Source: Herpetosiphonaceae bacterium (GTDB taxonomy: Bacteria; Chloroflexota; Chloroflexia; Chloroflexales; Herpetosiphonaceae). From it: a DNA stretch of 64,000 nt. This document shows positions 23,265 to 32,964 of this stretch, in pieces; positions within the stretch are counted from its first letter, which is position 1, and each line of letters begins with the position of its first letter. The stretch lies in the NCBI GenBank assembly GCA_026003835.1, contig BPHZ01000004.1, positions 212,556 through 276,555 of the forward strand, in the 5' to 3' direction. The translations under genes and the position numbers were made by a program. The notes beneath the pieces are model-generated. The model searched no databases. It was not told where the DNA came from and worked only from the letters and a program-made list of their open reading frames with translations.

Positions 23265-23498
23265 ATGAAAACCATCCAAGTGACCATTGATGAACCTCTC
23301 TTGAACGAAGTTGATCGCGCCATCCAAGAACTGCAGACCACCCGATCAGAATTTATCCGCTCGGCGCTCCGTCTGGCTCTCCGCCGATACTACATTACCC
23401 ACTTGGAACAACAGCATGCGCAAGGCTATGCCGCCCAGCCAATGACGCGGGAGGAAATCGCCGAATGGGAAGATGCGCAGGCGTGGGGGGCGGAATGA
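23265..23498 (+). CDS. Ribbon-helix-helix antitoxin of a MazEF-type pair
   Basis: A 77-residue antitoxin. The N-terminal strand KTIQVTIDEPLLNEVDRAI and helix pair with TTRSEFIRSALRLALRRY form a CopG/Arc-type DNA-binding dimer; the acidic tail (MTREEIAEWEDAQAWGAE) would neutralise the toxin. The ATG at 23265, after TGAGGGA, is preferred to GTG 23253. Its stop overlaps the toxin start by ATGA. The pair is expected to repress its own promoter. Confidence 0.88.
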   Translation: MKTIQVTIDEPLLNEVDRAIQELQTTRSEFIRSALRLALRRYYITHLEQQHAQGYAAQPMTREEIAEWEDAQAWGAE

Positions 23499-23818
23499 AT
23501 CAGGGCGACGTCTATTGGTACACCTTCAAATCACCCGATAAGCGCCGTCCGGTGGTCATCCTAACGCGAAATTCTGCCATTCATTTTCTCAGTGGGATCA
23601 CTGTCGCGCCAATTACGCGGACAATCCGTGGCATTCCAACTGAAGTGGTTCTCACGGAAGAGGACGGGCTCTTCACTATGTGTGCAGTTAACCTCGATAA
23701 CATTCAAACGATTCAGAAGGCCAATCTTGCTGGATACATCACCCATCTTTCCCTGGAGAAAATGCGCGCCGTCCGGTCGGCCATTGAATTTGCACTTGGC
23801 TTTGATGCGCTCGAGTAG
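23495..23818 (+). CDS. mazF: MazF/PemK-type endoribonuclease toxin
   Basis: A 107-residue mRNA interferase that cleaves RNA in the cytoplasm. The family signs are the N-terminal GDVYWYTF strand, RPVVILTRN with the catalytic Arg, an ITVAPITRTIRGIPTEV strand pair with the second Arg and Thr, and CAVNLDNIQTI. The length and the ATGA overlap with the antitoxin are standard. It is one of two toxin-antitoxin pairs in the island, which may help keep the region. Confidence 0.9.
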   Translation: MNQGDVYWYTFKSPDKRRPVVILTRNSAIHFLSGITVAPITRTIRGIPTEVVLTEEDGLFTMCAVNLDNIQTIQKANLAGYITHLSLEKMRAVRSAIEFALGFDALE

Positions 23819-23960
23819 CAAACGAGCGGCTTCTTACACAGCAAGGCCAGCAGAACCGGCAACAAGATCGAGGCTTTCTCTATCCTGTCCTGGTGTACGA
23901 CAGCTTATAGATTTGTGAGTACTGAAACAACCAGCAGTGCGCGACTAATTTCACGTATAC

Positions 23961-24170
23961 CTACTCAACTGATTCGATGGCCCAGAAGGGTGACTGCAGC
24001 ACAGCCCAGCCCATCAGCGTACCGGCCTTATCCTCCCATAGCCGCACATTCTCCGGTTCATCGAAGGCCCACGAGCTGAGGCGGTAGGGCAGATCCACCG
24101 CATGCAGATGCTCCGCGCTTTATCCGACTCGTCACGAAACGGCCGCTGAGTGCTGACCCACGAGCTTCGA
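23961..24170 (-). pseudogene. GNAT acetyltransferase N-terminal remnant
   Basis: The minus strand reads STQRPFRDESDKAR, then after a frame change HAVDLPYRLSSWAFDEPENV and WEDKAGTLMGWAVL, ending at TAG 23961-23963. This is the start of a GNAT-family acetyltransferase (first strand, helix and second strand), with an internal frameshift or deletion and no acetyl-CoA-binding core. Confidence 0.55.
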
Positions 24171-24283
24171 CGGCACGGCCTCGCGCTGTCGGTCCGGCTG
24201 TTTGTCTCAGCTGTCTGCACGCCGCACATGTCACGCACCAGTCCCCCCGATCCATCATCTGGATACCCAGGCTTCATCTGGAG

Positions 24284-24667
24284 ATGCTCCTGCCGCTGCT
24301 GCGCGCCGACTTTCAGCTAGTTGAGACCTACGCCTACCAGGCGCAACCGCCGCTTGATGTGCCAATCACGGCCTTCGGCGGCCATGCCGATGCCCAGGCG
24401 CGCGAGCGGCAGCAGCGGCGGCTGCGCGGCAGCCGGGCGCTGACAAACGGGGATACGGGGCCTGGCGAGATACGCGAGTACTGCAAGCTCGACGAAGCCT
24501 GTAAGAGCCTGATGAAAGCGGCGATGCGCCAGCTCCACCTCTCGGCGCGCGGCTATCACCGCGTGTTGAAGCTGGCGCGCACCATCGCCGATCTGGCCGG
24601 CGCCGAGCTCATCGGCCCGGCGCACCTCGCCGAGGCATTGCAGTACAGGCCCAGGCGATTGGAGTAG
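24284..24667 (+). pseudogene. Chimeric remnant: thioesterase C-terminal piece joined to ComM C-terminus
   Basis: The single open frame combines two unrelated families. The first 37 residues (LLPLLRADFQLVETYAYQAQ then PPLDVPITAFGGHAD) match the end of a type II GrsT-like thioesterase. The next 85 (CKLDEACKSLMKAAMRQLHL then SARGYHRVLKLARTIADLAG and LAEALQYRPRRLE) match the extreme C-terminus of the Mg-chelatase-like competence helicase ComM/YifB. Neither active centre is complete and no ribosome site precedes the frame. This is a deletion junction between two decayed genes, not a true fusion protein. Confidence 0.7.
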
Positions 24668-24858
24668 CCAGGTTCTGATTCATTTTTGGACTCATTGTAT
24701 CTAACAGAATAGCAGACGTTATCCACCGGGCAAGATTGGCCGGATAACGGAGCCAGACAAGAGCACGCTTGAAGAACAACAGGAGCGCATTGGTCCCAAG
24801 GGCTGACTCCCCGCTTCGTCAATACCATGCTGTTTTCGTACATCGCAAGGAGGAACAC

Positions 24859-25131
24859 ATGAGCGATCTCAAATCATTTGATGTGGGCGCAGGTTATGAT
24901 GTTATCGGTGCCTTTACCGCCAGCGAGGAGTTGTTGAACTCGATGTTCACTACGGTTCAGTCGGCTCAGAATAACCTGGCCAGCACCTGGCACGGTAACA
25001 GCAAGGCCCAGTTCGACGGCGAGTGGAGCGCGTTCGCCACCATGGTCTCTACTGTGATTCAGCGTATGGGCGAGCTTAAAGTCGGCCTGAACAATGAGAT
25101 CCGCGAGGTTGAAACGACTTTCAGCAGCTAA
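24859..25131 (+). CDS. WXG100-family protein 1
   Basis: A 90-residue helical-hairpin protein. The central turn carries the W-x-G signature as STWHGNSKAQFDGEW, flanked by two long amphipathic helices. WXG100 proteins are usually dimeric substrates or chaperones of type VII secretion, but no EccC-type ATPase or membrane component is in the window. ATG 24859 follows AAGGAGG. The second WXG100 gene starts 98 bases later, so they probably form a heterodimeric pair like EsxA-EsxB. No C-terminal YxxxD/E secretion signal is obvious. Confidence 0.85.
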   Translation: MSDLKSFDVGAGYDVIGAFTASEELLNSMFTTVQSAQNNLASTWHGNSKAQFDGEWSAFATMVSTVIQRMGELKVGLNNEIREVETTFSS

Positions 25132-25229
25132 TGTGCCGGTATACCCGGAGTACAGGTCACTGACCCCAACCATCAGGGGGTGGCCGGGGGTAGGGCCGCT
25201 GTAAGCAGTATAACAAGGAGGTTTTTTCC

Positions 25230-25496
25230 ATGCTAATCGGAATGAATGTCGACCTGGCTGATGCCATGGTAACAACACTGAATACACAGAGTGACGCAGT
25301 TGGAGATGATCTGGTGCGCCTGATAGGAGTAGTCGATAGCCTGCTGGGAACCTGGCAGGGTGGGAGTCGCCAAACCTTTGAGAACCAGTGGATGCCACTG
25401 GTAAAGCAGGTCAACGACCTTATCTCTTCCATGCATCAGATGGGCGAACGGCTGCACAAAACAGCCGATGCGTTCCGCCAGGCCGACGTCTTCTAG
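25230..25496 (+). CDS. WXG100-family protein 2
   Basis: An 88-residue protein with the turn LLGTWQGGSRQTFENQW, giving the W-x-G motif, between two amphipathic helices; the C-terminal part (HQMGERLHKTADAFRQADVF) is typical of WXG100 second helices. ATG 25230 follows AAGGAGG. It is a likely partner of the protein ending at 25131. Two hairpins downstream (25516-25545 and 25603-25640) end the unit. Confidence 0.85.
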   Translation: MLIGMNVDLADAMVTTLNTQSDAVGDDLVRLIGVVDSLLGTWQGGSRQTFENQWMPLVKQVNDLISSMHQMGERLHKTADAFRQADVF

Positions 25497-25515
25497 CACC
25501 TGGTACCCACGGGCC

Positions 25516-25545
25516 GGCGCGGTACTGTTCAATAAGTGCCGCGCC
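25516..25545 (+). terminator. Hairpin after the WXG100 pair
   Basis: GGCGCGGTACT (25516-25526) pairs with AGTGCCGCGCC (25535-25545) with one G-T pair and an 8-base loop. No T-run follows, so it may act as an mRNA 3' stabiliser or a weak terminator. Confidence 0.5.
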
Positions 25546-25602
25546 AGCCGTTGCCATTGGATATGGGGGACCCAGTACCAGCCGGTATCCAGATCCAACA
25601 AC

Positions 25603-25640
25603 TGTGCGCCGGCACGCATTTGAGTCTATGCCGGCGCACA
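25603..25640. terminator. 12-bp hairpin between convergent genes
   Basis: TGTGCGCCGGCA (25603-25614) pairs perfectly with 25629-25640 over a 14-base loop. It lies between the WXG100 genes and the convergent DsbA-family gene. Confidence 0.55.
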
Positions 25641-25721
25641 CTCCTAAACGCCCAGGAGCCAACATATAGCAACAGCCGGAGATGCCCGATCGTTTTCGCC
25701 ATCGCACTTGCCGGGCAGATC

Positions 25722-26381
25722 TTACTGCGCCCGGGCCGCAACTTCACCGGAGGGGTAGACGCTGTCTAGCGCCCGGAGAAACACGTTTACCGGCTGAGCG
25801 CCGGAGATTGCGTAGCGGCCGTCGAAGATGTAAAACGGTACGCCCTGGATGCCCAACACATAAGCCTGCTCCTGGCTCTCCACCACCTCGGCGATCCCGG
25901 CATCGCTCATAAGGTAGCTACGGGTTTGCCCGGCGTCTAGCCCAATTTCAGCGGCAATCGCCACCAGCTCATCAAGACGGCTGAGGTCGCGACCTTGCGC
26001 GAAATACGCGGCAAACAGCGCATCGACCGCCTTCCACTCGCATCCCTGGTGCTCCGCGAACAGGATCAGGCGCTGAGCGTCACATGTATTCGGCGCGCTC
26101 ACCATCCGATCGAAGGCGAAAGTAAGACCCTCTGCGGCTCCAACTGCCGCCACATGATTAAACATGGCCTGCGCCCGCTGTAGGCCGCCGAACTTGCGCT
26201 GCACAAACTCGTGCCATGGCATCCCGCTCCTCGGCAGATTCGGCTGAAGCTGAAACGGTCGCCAGCGCCGCTCAACGTTAAGTCCCGGCCGCAGCGCAAG
26301 CGCGCGCTCCAGGCGCCGCTCGCCGATGTAGCACCAGGGACAGGCGATATCCGCGAATATGTCGATCTGTATATCGGGCAT
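25722..26381 (-). CDS. DsbA-family oxidoreductase (FrnE-like)
   Basis: A 219-residue thioredoxin-fold protein with an inserted helical domain. The redox pair is CPWC in IFADIACPWCYIGERRLERA, the motif shared by FrnE and 2-hydroxychromene-2-carboxylate isomerases. GVPFYIFDGRYAISGAQPV holds the cis-Pro of the fold. There is no signal peptide, so it works in the cytoplasm as a disulfide oxidoreductase or isomerase. The neighbouring NAD(P)-binding protein and TetR regulator lie on the same strand upstream, forming a probable redox-stress cluster. Confidence 0.88.
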   Translation of the reverse strand: MPDIQIDIFADIACPWCYIGERRLERALALRPGLNVERRWRPFQLQPNLPRSGMPWHEFVQRKFGGLQRAQAMFNHVAAVGAAEGLTFAFDRMVSAPNTCDAQRLILFAEHQGCEWKAVDALFAAYFAQGRDLSRLDELVAIAAEIGLDAGQTRSYLMSDAGIAEVVESQEQAYVLGIQGVPFYIFDGRYAISGAQPVNVFLRALDSVYPSGEVAARAQ

Positions 26382-26428
26382 TCTTTACCTCCGAATACCT
26401 CTCAGATCTCTCCACGCTACAAAACCAA

Positions 26429-27061
26429 TCAGTTGCTGATCATTGGCGCTTTGCGCAGATAGGTTGTATCGGTGACCAGTTTGAGCATAAAATCAGCAGC
26501 ATCCGCGCGAGTGATGCGCGCACCCGTGCCCTGGCCGACATAGCCGACACGAACATGACCTGTCTTAGGGCCATCGGTCAGCATCGGTACACGCACGATC
26601 ACCCAGTCGAGATCGCTCCAGCGAATCGCCTCGGACTGGCACTGGGAGTCGGCAAGCAAGTCGCCTGCCATACGCTTCAGCAGGAAGCTCATCACCTTGT
26701 TGAACAAGCGCGGCCTATCATTGGGATCCGCCACACCTGCGCCGGTGATGTTGACCAAACGGCGAACGTTGTGTTTCTTCATCGCCGCCAGCACGTTCTT
26801 TGTGGCGACAGTCAGCACATCCTTTGTCGTTGTGCCCTTCGTATGGCCGAGCGCCATCATCACCGCGTCAGCCCCGACCACGGCGCGCTCCACATCCTCA
26901 GCCTTATAGACATCGCCCTCGACGACCTTCAGCCGCTCGTGCTGGATGCCGAGTTTGGCAGGGTTGCGCGCAAAGGCGATAACCTCATGGCCCTGCTGCA
27001 GCGCCTGCTCGACCAGCTGTTTACCCGTCCGGCCAGTGGCTCCAAAGATCGCTAGCTTCAT
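26429..27061 (-). CDS. NAD(P)H-binding SDR-like protein (NmrA/biliverdin-reductase-B type)
   Basis: A 210-residue atypical SDR. It begins KLAIFGATGRTGKQLVEQAL, the nucleotide-binding GxxGxxG, and has VVEGDVYKAEDV and VMMALGH strands typical of NmrA-like or flavin/biliverdin reductase-like proteins. The catalytic Tyr-x-x-x-Lys of classical SDRs is absent, which is normal for this subgroup. A predicted TetR operator lies 130 bases upstream, so it is probably repressed by the adjacent regulator. Confidence 0.88.
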   Translation of the reverse strand: MKLAIFGATGRTGKQLVEQALQQGHEVIAFARNPAKLGIQHERLKVVEGDVYKAEDVERAVVGADAVMMALGHTKGTTTKDVLTVATKNVLAAMKKHNVRRLVNITGAGVADPNDRPRLFNKVMSFLLKRMAGDLLADSQCQSEAIRWSDLDWVIVRVPMLTDGPKTGHVRVGYVGQGTGARITRADAADFMLKLVTDTTYLRKAPMISN

Positions 27062-27190
27062 CGATACCTCCCATTGAAATTTCCCACTGCATATGGCGCT
27101 TTTCGCGTAAAGCAGGCGACTGTCCAGACCGTAACAGCGGCGCTGGCGATGAGCAGTCTCCTTTCTGCCAGAGCCCCAACCGTTATGATT

Positions 27191-27213
27191 CTATGTAGAC
27201 CAGCCTATATAAT
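27191..27213. promoter_or_regulatory. TetR-family operator, site 1
   Basis: CTATGTAGACCAGCCTATAT, followed by AAT, is a near-copy of site 2 at 27857-27879 (read on the other strand). The shared TAGACCAG core recalls boxes of LmrA/QdoR-type regulators. It sits between the TetR gene and the NAD(P)-binding protein gene. Confidence 0.6.
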
Positions 27214-27252
27214 AGACACCAAGAGAAAGACCACACTGCAGAGGCATAGACG

Positions 27253-27825
27253 CTAGTGCCTCGGTGTGGCCTTTAAAAGCGCCCCCAGCTCATACGCAAT
27301 CTGCTCCAGCGGCGCCGCGCTACGCTTTGTACGGCTGAGGATAATAGCTCCCTCAATGGCAGAGATAATACATGTGGCGAGGCGCTGCGCCCGCTCCGGC
27401 GCGAATCCGCTCGTGAGCAGCTTTTCGGCAAAGGCGCCCTGCCAGAGATCATACGCCTCCTGGCACGCGACGCTCAGGCGATCGCTCGTCGCGGCCATTT
27501 CCAGCGCCACAGTGGCGATCGGCGCGCCGCCGCGACAGCTGGAGTCCTGGATGTACCGCGCCATAGCCAGAATAAAGGACTGAACAGCGTCGGCGGGATC
27601 TTCGATCTCCGCCAAGTGGACGCGAATACGTCCGGCGATCTCGCGCCCGGTGCGGATGATGACCTCCGCAATCAGCCCTTCCTTGCCATCGGGAAAGTAG
27701 TAATAGAGCGATCCCTTTGGAGCGCCACTCTCTTCGACGATCTGGTTGAGGCCGGTGGCAAAATAGCCCTGGCGCTCAAGCAGCTCGGCGGTAGCTTGCA
27801 AGATATTATCGCGCGTCGAGCGCAT
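27253..27825 (-). CDS. TetR-family repressor (LmrA/YxaF-like)
   Basis: A 190-residue regulator with an N-terminal helix-turn-helix: RDNILQATAELLERQGYFAT then GLNQIVEESGAPKGSLYYYF and PDGKEGLIAEVI. The YYYFPDGKE end of the DNA-binding part and the C-terminal ligand domain fit the LmrA/YxaF group, which in Bacillus represses quercetin and multidrug genes. The gene's own promoter contains an operator (27857-27885) and a second copy lies just downstream, so it probably represses itself and the redox genes below. Ligand unknown. Confidence 0.92.
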   Translation of the reverse strand: MRSTRDNILQATAELLERQGYFATGLNQIVEESGAPKGSLYYYFPDGKEGLIAEVIIRTGREIAGRIRVHLAEIEDPADAVQSFILAMARYIQDSSCRGGAPIATVALEMAATSDRLSVACQEAYDLWQGAFAEKLLTSGFAPERAQRLATCIISAIEGAIILSRTKRSAAPLEQIAYELGALLKATPRH

Positions 27826-27856
27826 CTCGCACCTCCCTGAGCACGACGCTCAATTC

Positions 27857-27885
27857 ATTATAACGACTGGTCTATATAGAGTCAA
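27857..27885 (-). promoter_or_regulatory. tetR promoter with operator site 2 in the spacer
   Basis: On the minus strand TTGACT (27880-27885), 17 bases, TATAAT (27857-27862). The spacer and -10 contain CTATATAGACCAGTCGT, matching site 1. The start codon is 32 bases past the -10 box. Confidence 0.8.
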
Positions 27886-27969
27886 GATCTCTGAAATAGT
27901 TGATGTCCCTCTTGATACATTGAACATAAGAGAAGCCGGTATCGTTTGAGCCACTTCCATCTAGTGGTC

Positions 27970-28035
27970 GCCACATGGAAGGGGGAGCCCGAGGGGCCCC
28001 ACCCTTTCGAACCTCCCTATCACGCTGGATACGAG
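27970..28035. repeat. Dispersed intergenic repeat, copy 1
   Basis: GGAAGGGGGAGCCCGAGGGG followed after a few bases by CGAACCTCCCTATCAC recurs at 60938-60992 and, more divergent, at 62339-62430. This copy ends just past the TypA stop on the opposite strand. Confidence 0.55.
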
Positions 28036-28057
28036 GTATTCCCGACGTGACAGCATA

Positions 28058-29905
28058 CTAGGCGATAGCCATCTCACGGCGTTTCTGCTCGCGGCGGCGC
28101 TCGTGGACTGAGAGGATCTTCTTGCGTATGCGCCAGCCCTTCGGCGTCACCTCAAGCAGCTCATCTTCAGCAAGATACTCCAGCGCATCGTCGAGGCTGA
28201 GCTCGCGGATGGGATTCAGGCGCAGCGCCTCCTCCGCTCCGGCGCTGTTGCGAATGCCGGTGAGGTGTTTTTTCTTGCAGACATTCACTTCAAGATCATT
28301 GCTCCGAATGTGCTGGCCGACGACCATACCCTCGTAGACCTCCGTGCCCGCGGTAATGAACAGCCGGCCACGGTCCTGCGCCGAATAGAGCGCGTAGGCG
28401 GTTGCGGTCCCAGCTTCCCAGGCGATCAGCGAGCCAAACGGGCGTGTCTCGATCTCGCCGGCGAGCGGCTGGTAGCCAATGAACAAGCTGTTGATGATCG
28501 CCTGACCACGTGTAGCCGCCAGCAGCTGCTGCCGCAGACCAAGTAGCCCCCTGGTGGGGACATGGTAGGTGGAGTGGATCGTGCCGTCTTCCAGGTAGCG
28601 CACATCCTGCATTATTCCGCGGCGCTTGCCCATCATCTCGACCACCACGCCCTGATAATCGGAGCCGACCTCGATCTCCACAAGCTCCACCGGCTCCATC
28701 TTCACGCCGTCGATCTCCTTGATGATAACCTCGGGCTTGCTCACCTGGAACTCATAGCCCTCGCGCCGCATGGTTTCGATCAAAATGCCCAGGTGAAGCT
28801 CGCCGCGCCCGCTGACAATAAATGCATCCGGGCTCTCGCCATCCTCGACGCGCAGGGCCACATCTCGCTCGACCTCAGCGTACAGGCGCTCGCGGATCTT
28901 GCGGCTGGTCAGGTACTTCCCTTCACGCCCGGCAAAAGGGCTGGTATTGACCCCAAAGGTCATGCGGACAGTCGGCTCCTCGACTTCGATCACCGGCAGG
29001 GCCTCAGGGAAGGCAGGATCGGCGACCGTTTCGCCGATGCCGGCGTCGACCAGCCCGGTTATGGCGACGATATCGCCGGCAAAAGCCTCCTCAATCTCCT
29101 CACGCTGCAGGCCATTGAACACAAACAGCTGATTGATCTTACCGGCGACTAGCTCGCCGTCGCGCGTGATACGCACAACGCTCTGGCCGCGACGCAGGCT
29201 GCCTCGCTGAATCCGCCCCACCGCGATCTTCCCGCGGTAATCATCGTAGGTCGTCGTCGTAATCACCATCTGCGCCGGCCCGTCTCGATCGCATTCAGGA
29301 CCAGGCAGATAGTTGAGGATCAGATCAAACAGCGGCGCCAGCGATTCCTCAAGTGAGTCTGGAGAGAGGCCGGCCTGTCCGGTCAGGGCATTGGTGTACA
29401 CCACCGGGAAATCCGCCTGCTCCTCGCTTGCATCGAGATCGATAAAGAGATCAAACGTCGCGCTGACGGCAATGCTTGGACGGGCATACGGGCGATCGAC
29501 TTTATTCACGACGACAATGGCTTTATGGCCGGCCTGAAGAGCCTTCCGCAGAACAAATTTTGTCTGGGGCATCGGGCCATCTGTGGCATCCACAAGCAAC
29601 AAAACGCCGTCAACCATATTCATGACACGCTCAACCTCACCGCCGAAATCAGCGTGGCCGGGCGTATCAACAATGTTGATCTTGACCCCCCGGTAGGTGA
29701 CAGCAGTATTTTTGGCGAGGATGGTTATGCCTCGCTCCCGCTCCAGCGCATAACTATCAAGGATACGCTCCTCGGTCGGCTGGTTCTCGCGGAAGACTCG
29801 GCTCTGTTTAAGCATGGCGTCGACGAGTGTCGTTTTGCCGTGATCAACATGGGCGATGATCGCAATGTTTCGCAAATCTTGTCGTTGCATCTGTTGGTAC
29901 TTCAC
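28058..29905 (-). CDS. typA: Ribosome-associated GTPase TypA/BipA
   Basis: A 615-residue translational GTPase that binds the ribosome and assists assembly, notably in stress and cold. The G1-G4 motifs are [27 protein letters not shown] and [12 protein letters not shown]-Tu/EF-G-type domains II, III and V and the TypA-specific C-terminal domain follow, with [18 protein letters not shown] as a strong TypA signature. The basic tail ([13 protein letters not shown]) is unremarkable. The gene stands alone. Confidence 0.97.
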   Translation of the reverse strand: MKYQQMQRQDLRNIAIIAHVDHGKTTLVDAMLKQSRVFRENQPTEERILDSYALERERGITILAKNTAVTYRGVKINIVDTPGHADFGGEVERVMNMVDGVLLLVDATDGPMPQTKFVLRKALQAGHKAIVVVNKVDRPYARPSIAVSATFDLFIDLDASEEQADFPVVYTNALTGQAGLSPDSLEESLAPLFDLILNYLPGPECDRDGPAQMVITTTTYDDYRGKIAVGRIQRGSLRRGQSVVRITRDGELVAGKINQLFVFNGLQREEIEEAFAGDIVAITGLVDAGIGETVADPAFPEALPVIEVEEPTVRMTFGVNTSPFAGREGKYLTSRKIRERLYAEVERDVALRVEDGESPDAFIVSGRGELHLGILIETMRREGYEFQVSKPEVIIKEIDGVKMEPVELVEIEVGSDYQGVVVEMMGKRRGIMQDVRYLEDGTIHSTYHVPTRGLLGLRQQLLAATRGQAIINSLFIGYQPLAGEIETRPFGSLIAWEAGTATAYALYSAQDRGRLFITAGTEVYEGMVVGQHIRSNDLEVNVCKKKHLTGIRNSAGAEEALRLNPIRELSLDDALEYLAEDELLEVTPKGWRIRKKILSVHERRREQKRREMAIA

Positions 29906-30164
29906 CTGAATAAAGATTTCGGAACAGCTTATTGTACCACGTATCAGCTTACAGCCGGCACCCCCCGAGGCAGATCCACCCTCGATTTGAGGATCGTTTC
30001 TTGATGCAGCAGGTCATGGCATACAGTCTGCACCGATATTCAGACAGAGAGATGCTGAGGGCGGAGAAAAAATGATGACTGGTAGCTACGGTTGAGATTT
30101 GCCGCGGGGCCGCCGAGGAGAATCGGCGAATGAGGGTCGCACTAGAAAGAATAGGAGAGCGATC

Positions 30165-30722
30165 ATGGAACGGGAACATGGTGTACACAGGGCAAGCGAA
30201 CTGAGGGGGAAGCGTATTATCGACCAGTCAACCGGCGCAGAGGTCGGCTCAGTCAAAGATCTCGTGCTCGATCAGAACGGCAGACGAGCAATAGCCTTCC
30301 TGGTCGATACAGGAGGACTTTTTGGCGAGCAGCGCGCTATTCGCTGGCAGTCGGTCGTCTCCGTCGGCGATGTCGTTGTCGTGCAGGGGCCAATCACGCC
30401 AACGCCGGTGAAAGAGGACAGCGAGCTGGATGAGCTGCTGAGACTCAACAGGCGCATCACCGGAACGAAGATCATCAGCGAGGTCACCGGCGAACAGATA
30501 GGCAGCGTGAGCGATGTCACCCTTGACGATCGCGGCCAGGTTCTCGGCTTCGAGACCGCTGGCGGCTTCTTAGGCAGGGGCAGCCAGTTTCTGTCGGCCG
30601 AGTATGTGCGCACAGTCGGAAAGGATGCGATTATTGTGACCATCTCCGGCTTCGATGCAGGAGATGCGCGCGAGCGGGAGCGCGGCGCCGGCGAGCACGA
30701 TACGGAGCAGTTCGGCCAGTAG
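30165..30722 (+). CDS. PRC-barrel domain protein
   Basis: A 185-residue protein with two tandem PRC-barrel repeats: ASELRGKRIIDQSTGAEVGS then VKDLVLDQNGR, and a second at GTKIISEVTGEQIGSVSDVT then LDDRGQVLGFE. Each repeat is followed by a short GGLFG/GGFLGRG loop. PRC barrels occur in 16S rRNA-processing RimM, photosynthetic reaction-centre H subunits and sporulation-type YlmC proteins; this two-repeat, tail-less form fits the YlmC/YmxH-like group and may bind a surface. ATG 30165 follows AGGAGAGCG. Confidence 0.8.
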   Translation: MEREHGVHRASELRGKRIIDQSTGAEVGSVKDLVLDQNGRRAIAFLVDTGGLFGEQRAIRWQSVVSVGDVVVVQGPITPTPVKEDSELDELLRLNRRITGTKIISEVTGEQIGSVSDVTLDDRGQVLGFETAGGFLGRGSQFLSAEYVRTVGKDAIIVTISGFDAGDARERERGAGEHDTEQFGQ

Positions 30723-30870
30723 TCCATCCCTGATCGCTTGGACAGGCCGGCACTCATACGAAGGAAGGACATCATCGTTCTGCTCCCGTCGGATACAGTT
30801 CAACCTCCGCTGCGCTATGCTCAAGGCACAGGATAACGATCGATCACGATCATCCGGCAGGAGGTGTGCT

Positions 30871-31074
30871 GTGATAGAGAATCCGATTATGCTCGAAATG
30901 TTGAGCAAGGACAGGGAGCACGAGATTCAACGCGCCCTTCGTACACAGAAGCTGGCCCAGGAGGGCAGACGCAGCAAGCGCAACCGCCCGGCAATCTCGT
31001 GGCCACGCCTACGCATATCCCTTGGCGGCAGGCGTATTGCATACCGGGAGAGCGATCCCTGTGTTACCTGCTAA
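30871..31074 (+). CDS. Small basic protein, 67 residues
   Basis: A GTG at 30871-30873 lies 5 bases after AGGAGGT, a strong site, though no ATG is available nearby. The product, beginning IENPIMLEMLSKDREHEIQR, is highly basic (many Arg and Lys) with a helical first half and a C-terminal CVTC tail. It has no membrane segment and I do not recognise it. It follows the PRC-barrel gene by about 150 bases and precedes the methyltransferase. Confidence 0.55.
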   Translation: MIENPIMLEMLSKDREHEIQRALRTQKLAQEGRRSKRNRPAISWPRLRISLGGRRIAYRESDPCVTC

Positions 31075-31201
31075 CCCTCATAGCCCGGTATCTGCAACCT
31101 CTTGAGAGAGCTGCGCCCTCGACACGATGTCGGGGGCGCCTCGATTCTACCTCCAGCATCAGCCTGCTGCTCGTCTGCTGCAAGATATGCTAGGATGATA
31201 A

Positions 31202-32329
<1,128 letters not shown>

Positions 32330-32350
32330 GAATACCAGCGAATAGAAGAT

Positions 32351-32827
32351 TCAGTACCGCTTCCGATGCTCACGCAGCGCCCGCTCGATCTGGCGGCGCG
32401 CATCGCGCTCGGCGACGGCCTCACGCTTGTCGTAGAGCTTCTTCCCTCGCGCAACACCTAGCTCGATCTTGGCCCGCCGCCCCTTGATGTACAGGCGCAG
32501 CGGCACGATGGTCAAGCCCTTGATCGCCTGCTTGCCCCGCAGCCGCTCGATCTCTTTCCGATGCAGCAGCAGCTTCCGCGGGCGCGTCGGCTCATGGTTG
32601 AAGTAGGTCCCGCTTTGCTCATAGGGCGAGATATGGGTATCGATCAGCCAGGCCTCGCCATTCTCAATCCGGACGTAGGATCCACGCAGGTTGGCGCGGC
32701 CCGCTCGCAGCGATTTAATCTCCGATCCGGTAAGAACAATACCAGCCTCAAGCGTCTCTTCGATAAAGTAGTCGTGGCGGGCTCGCCTGTTGACGGCGAT
32801 ATCTTGAATTGGAAGTTTCTCCGGCAT
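32351..32827 (-). CDS. smpB: SsrA-binding protein SmpB
   Basis: A 158-residue tmRNA-binding protein that helps rescue stalled ribosomes. It has the standard order: NRRARHDYFIEETLEAGIVL, LTGSEIKSLRAG, GEAWLIDTHISPYEQSGTY, and the basic C-terminal tail (KLYDKREAVAERDARRQIER then ALREHRKRY) that enters the decoding site. The length is normal. A promoter (32879-32906) is read 50 bases upstream. No tmRNA gene is visible in this window. Confidence 0.96.
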   Translation of the reverse strand: MPEKLPIQDIAVNRRARHDYFIEETLEAGIVLTGSEIKSLRAGRANLRGSYVRIENGEAWLIDTHISPYEQSGTYFNHEPTRPRKLLLHRKEIERLRGKQAIKGLTIVPLRLYIKGRRAKIELGVARGKKLYDKREAVAERDARRQIERALREHRKRY

Positions 32828-32878
32828 TTCAGGCTCCTAAAGAGCGCTACTTCTGACAGCCAACGCTGCCGCTAGTAT

Positions 32879-32906
32879 AGTATAGCCGCTTTCAATAGAT
32901 TGACAA
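32879..32906 (-). promoter_or_regulatory. smpB promoter
   Basis: Minus strand TTGTCA (32901-32906), 16 bases, TATACT (32879-32884), about 50 bases before the smpB start. Confidence 0.6.
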
Positions 32907-32964
32907 TAGGGCTGGCGCAGGATCAGGCAGCAGGCACAACGAGAATATGACGGCGACCCTTCCC

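Noticed and set aside
24284..24667. Genuine thioesterase-helicase fusion protein
   Set aside because: Only extreme C-terminal fragments of both families are present, without active sites or a start signal.
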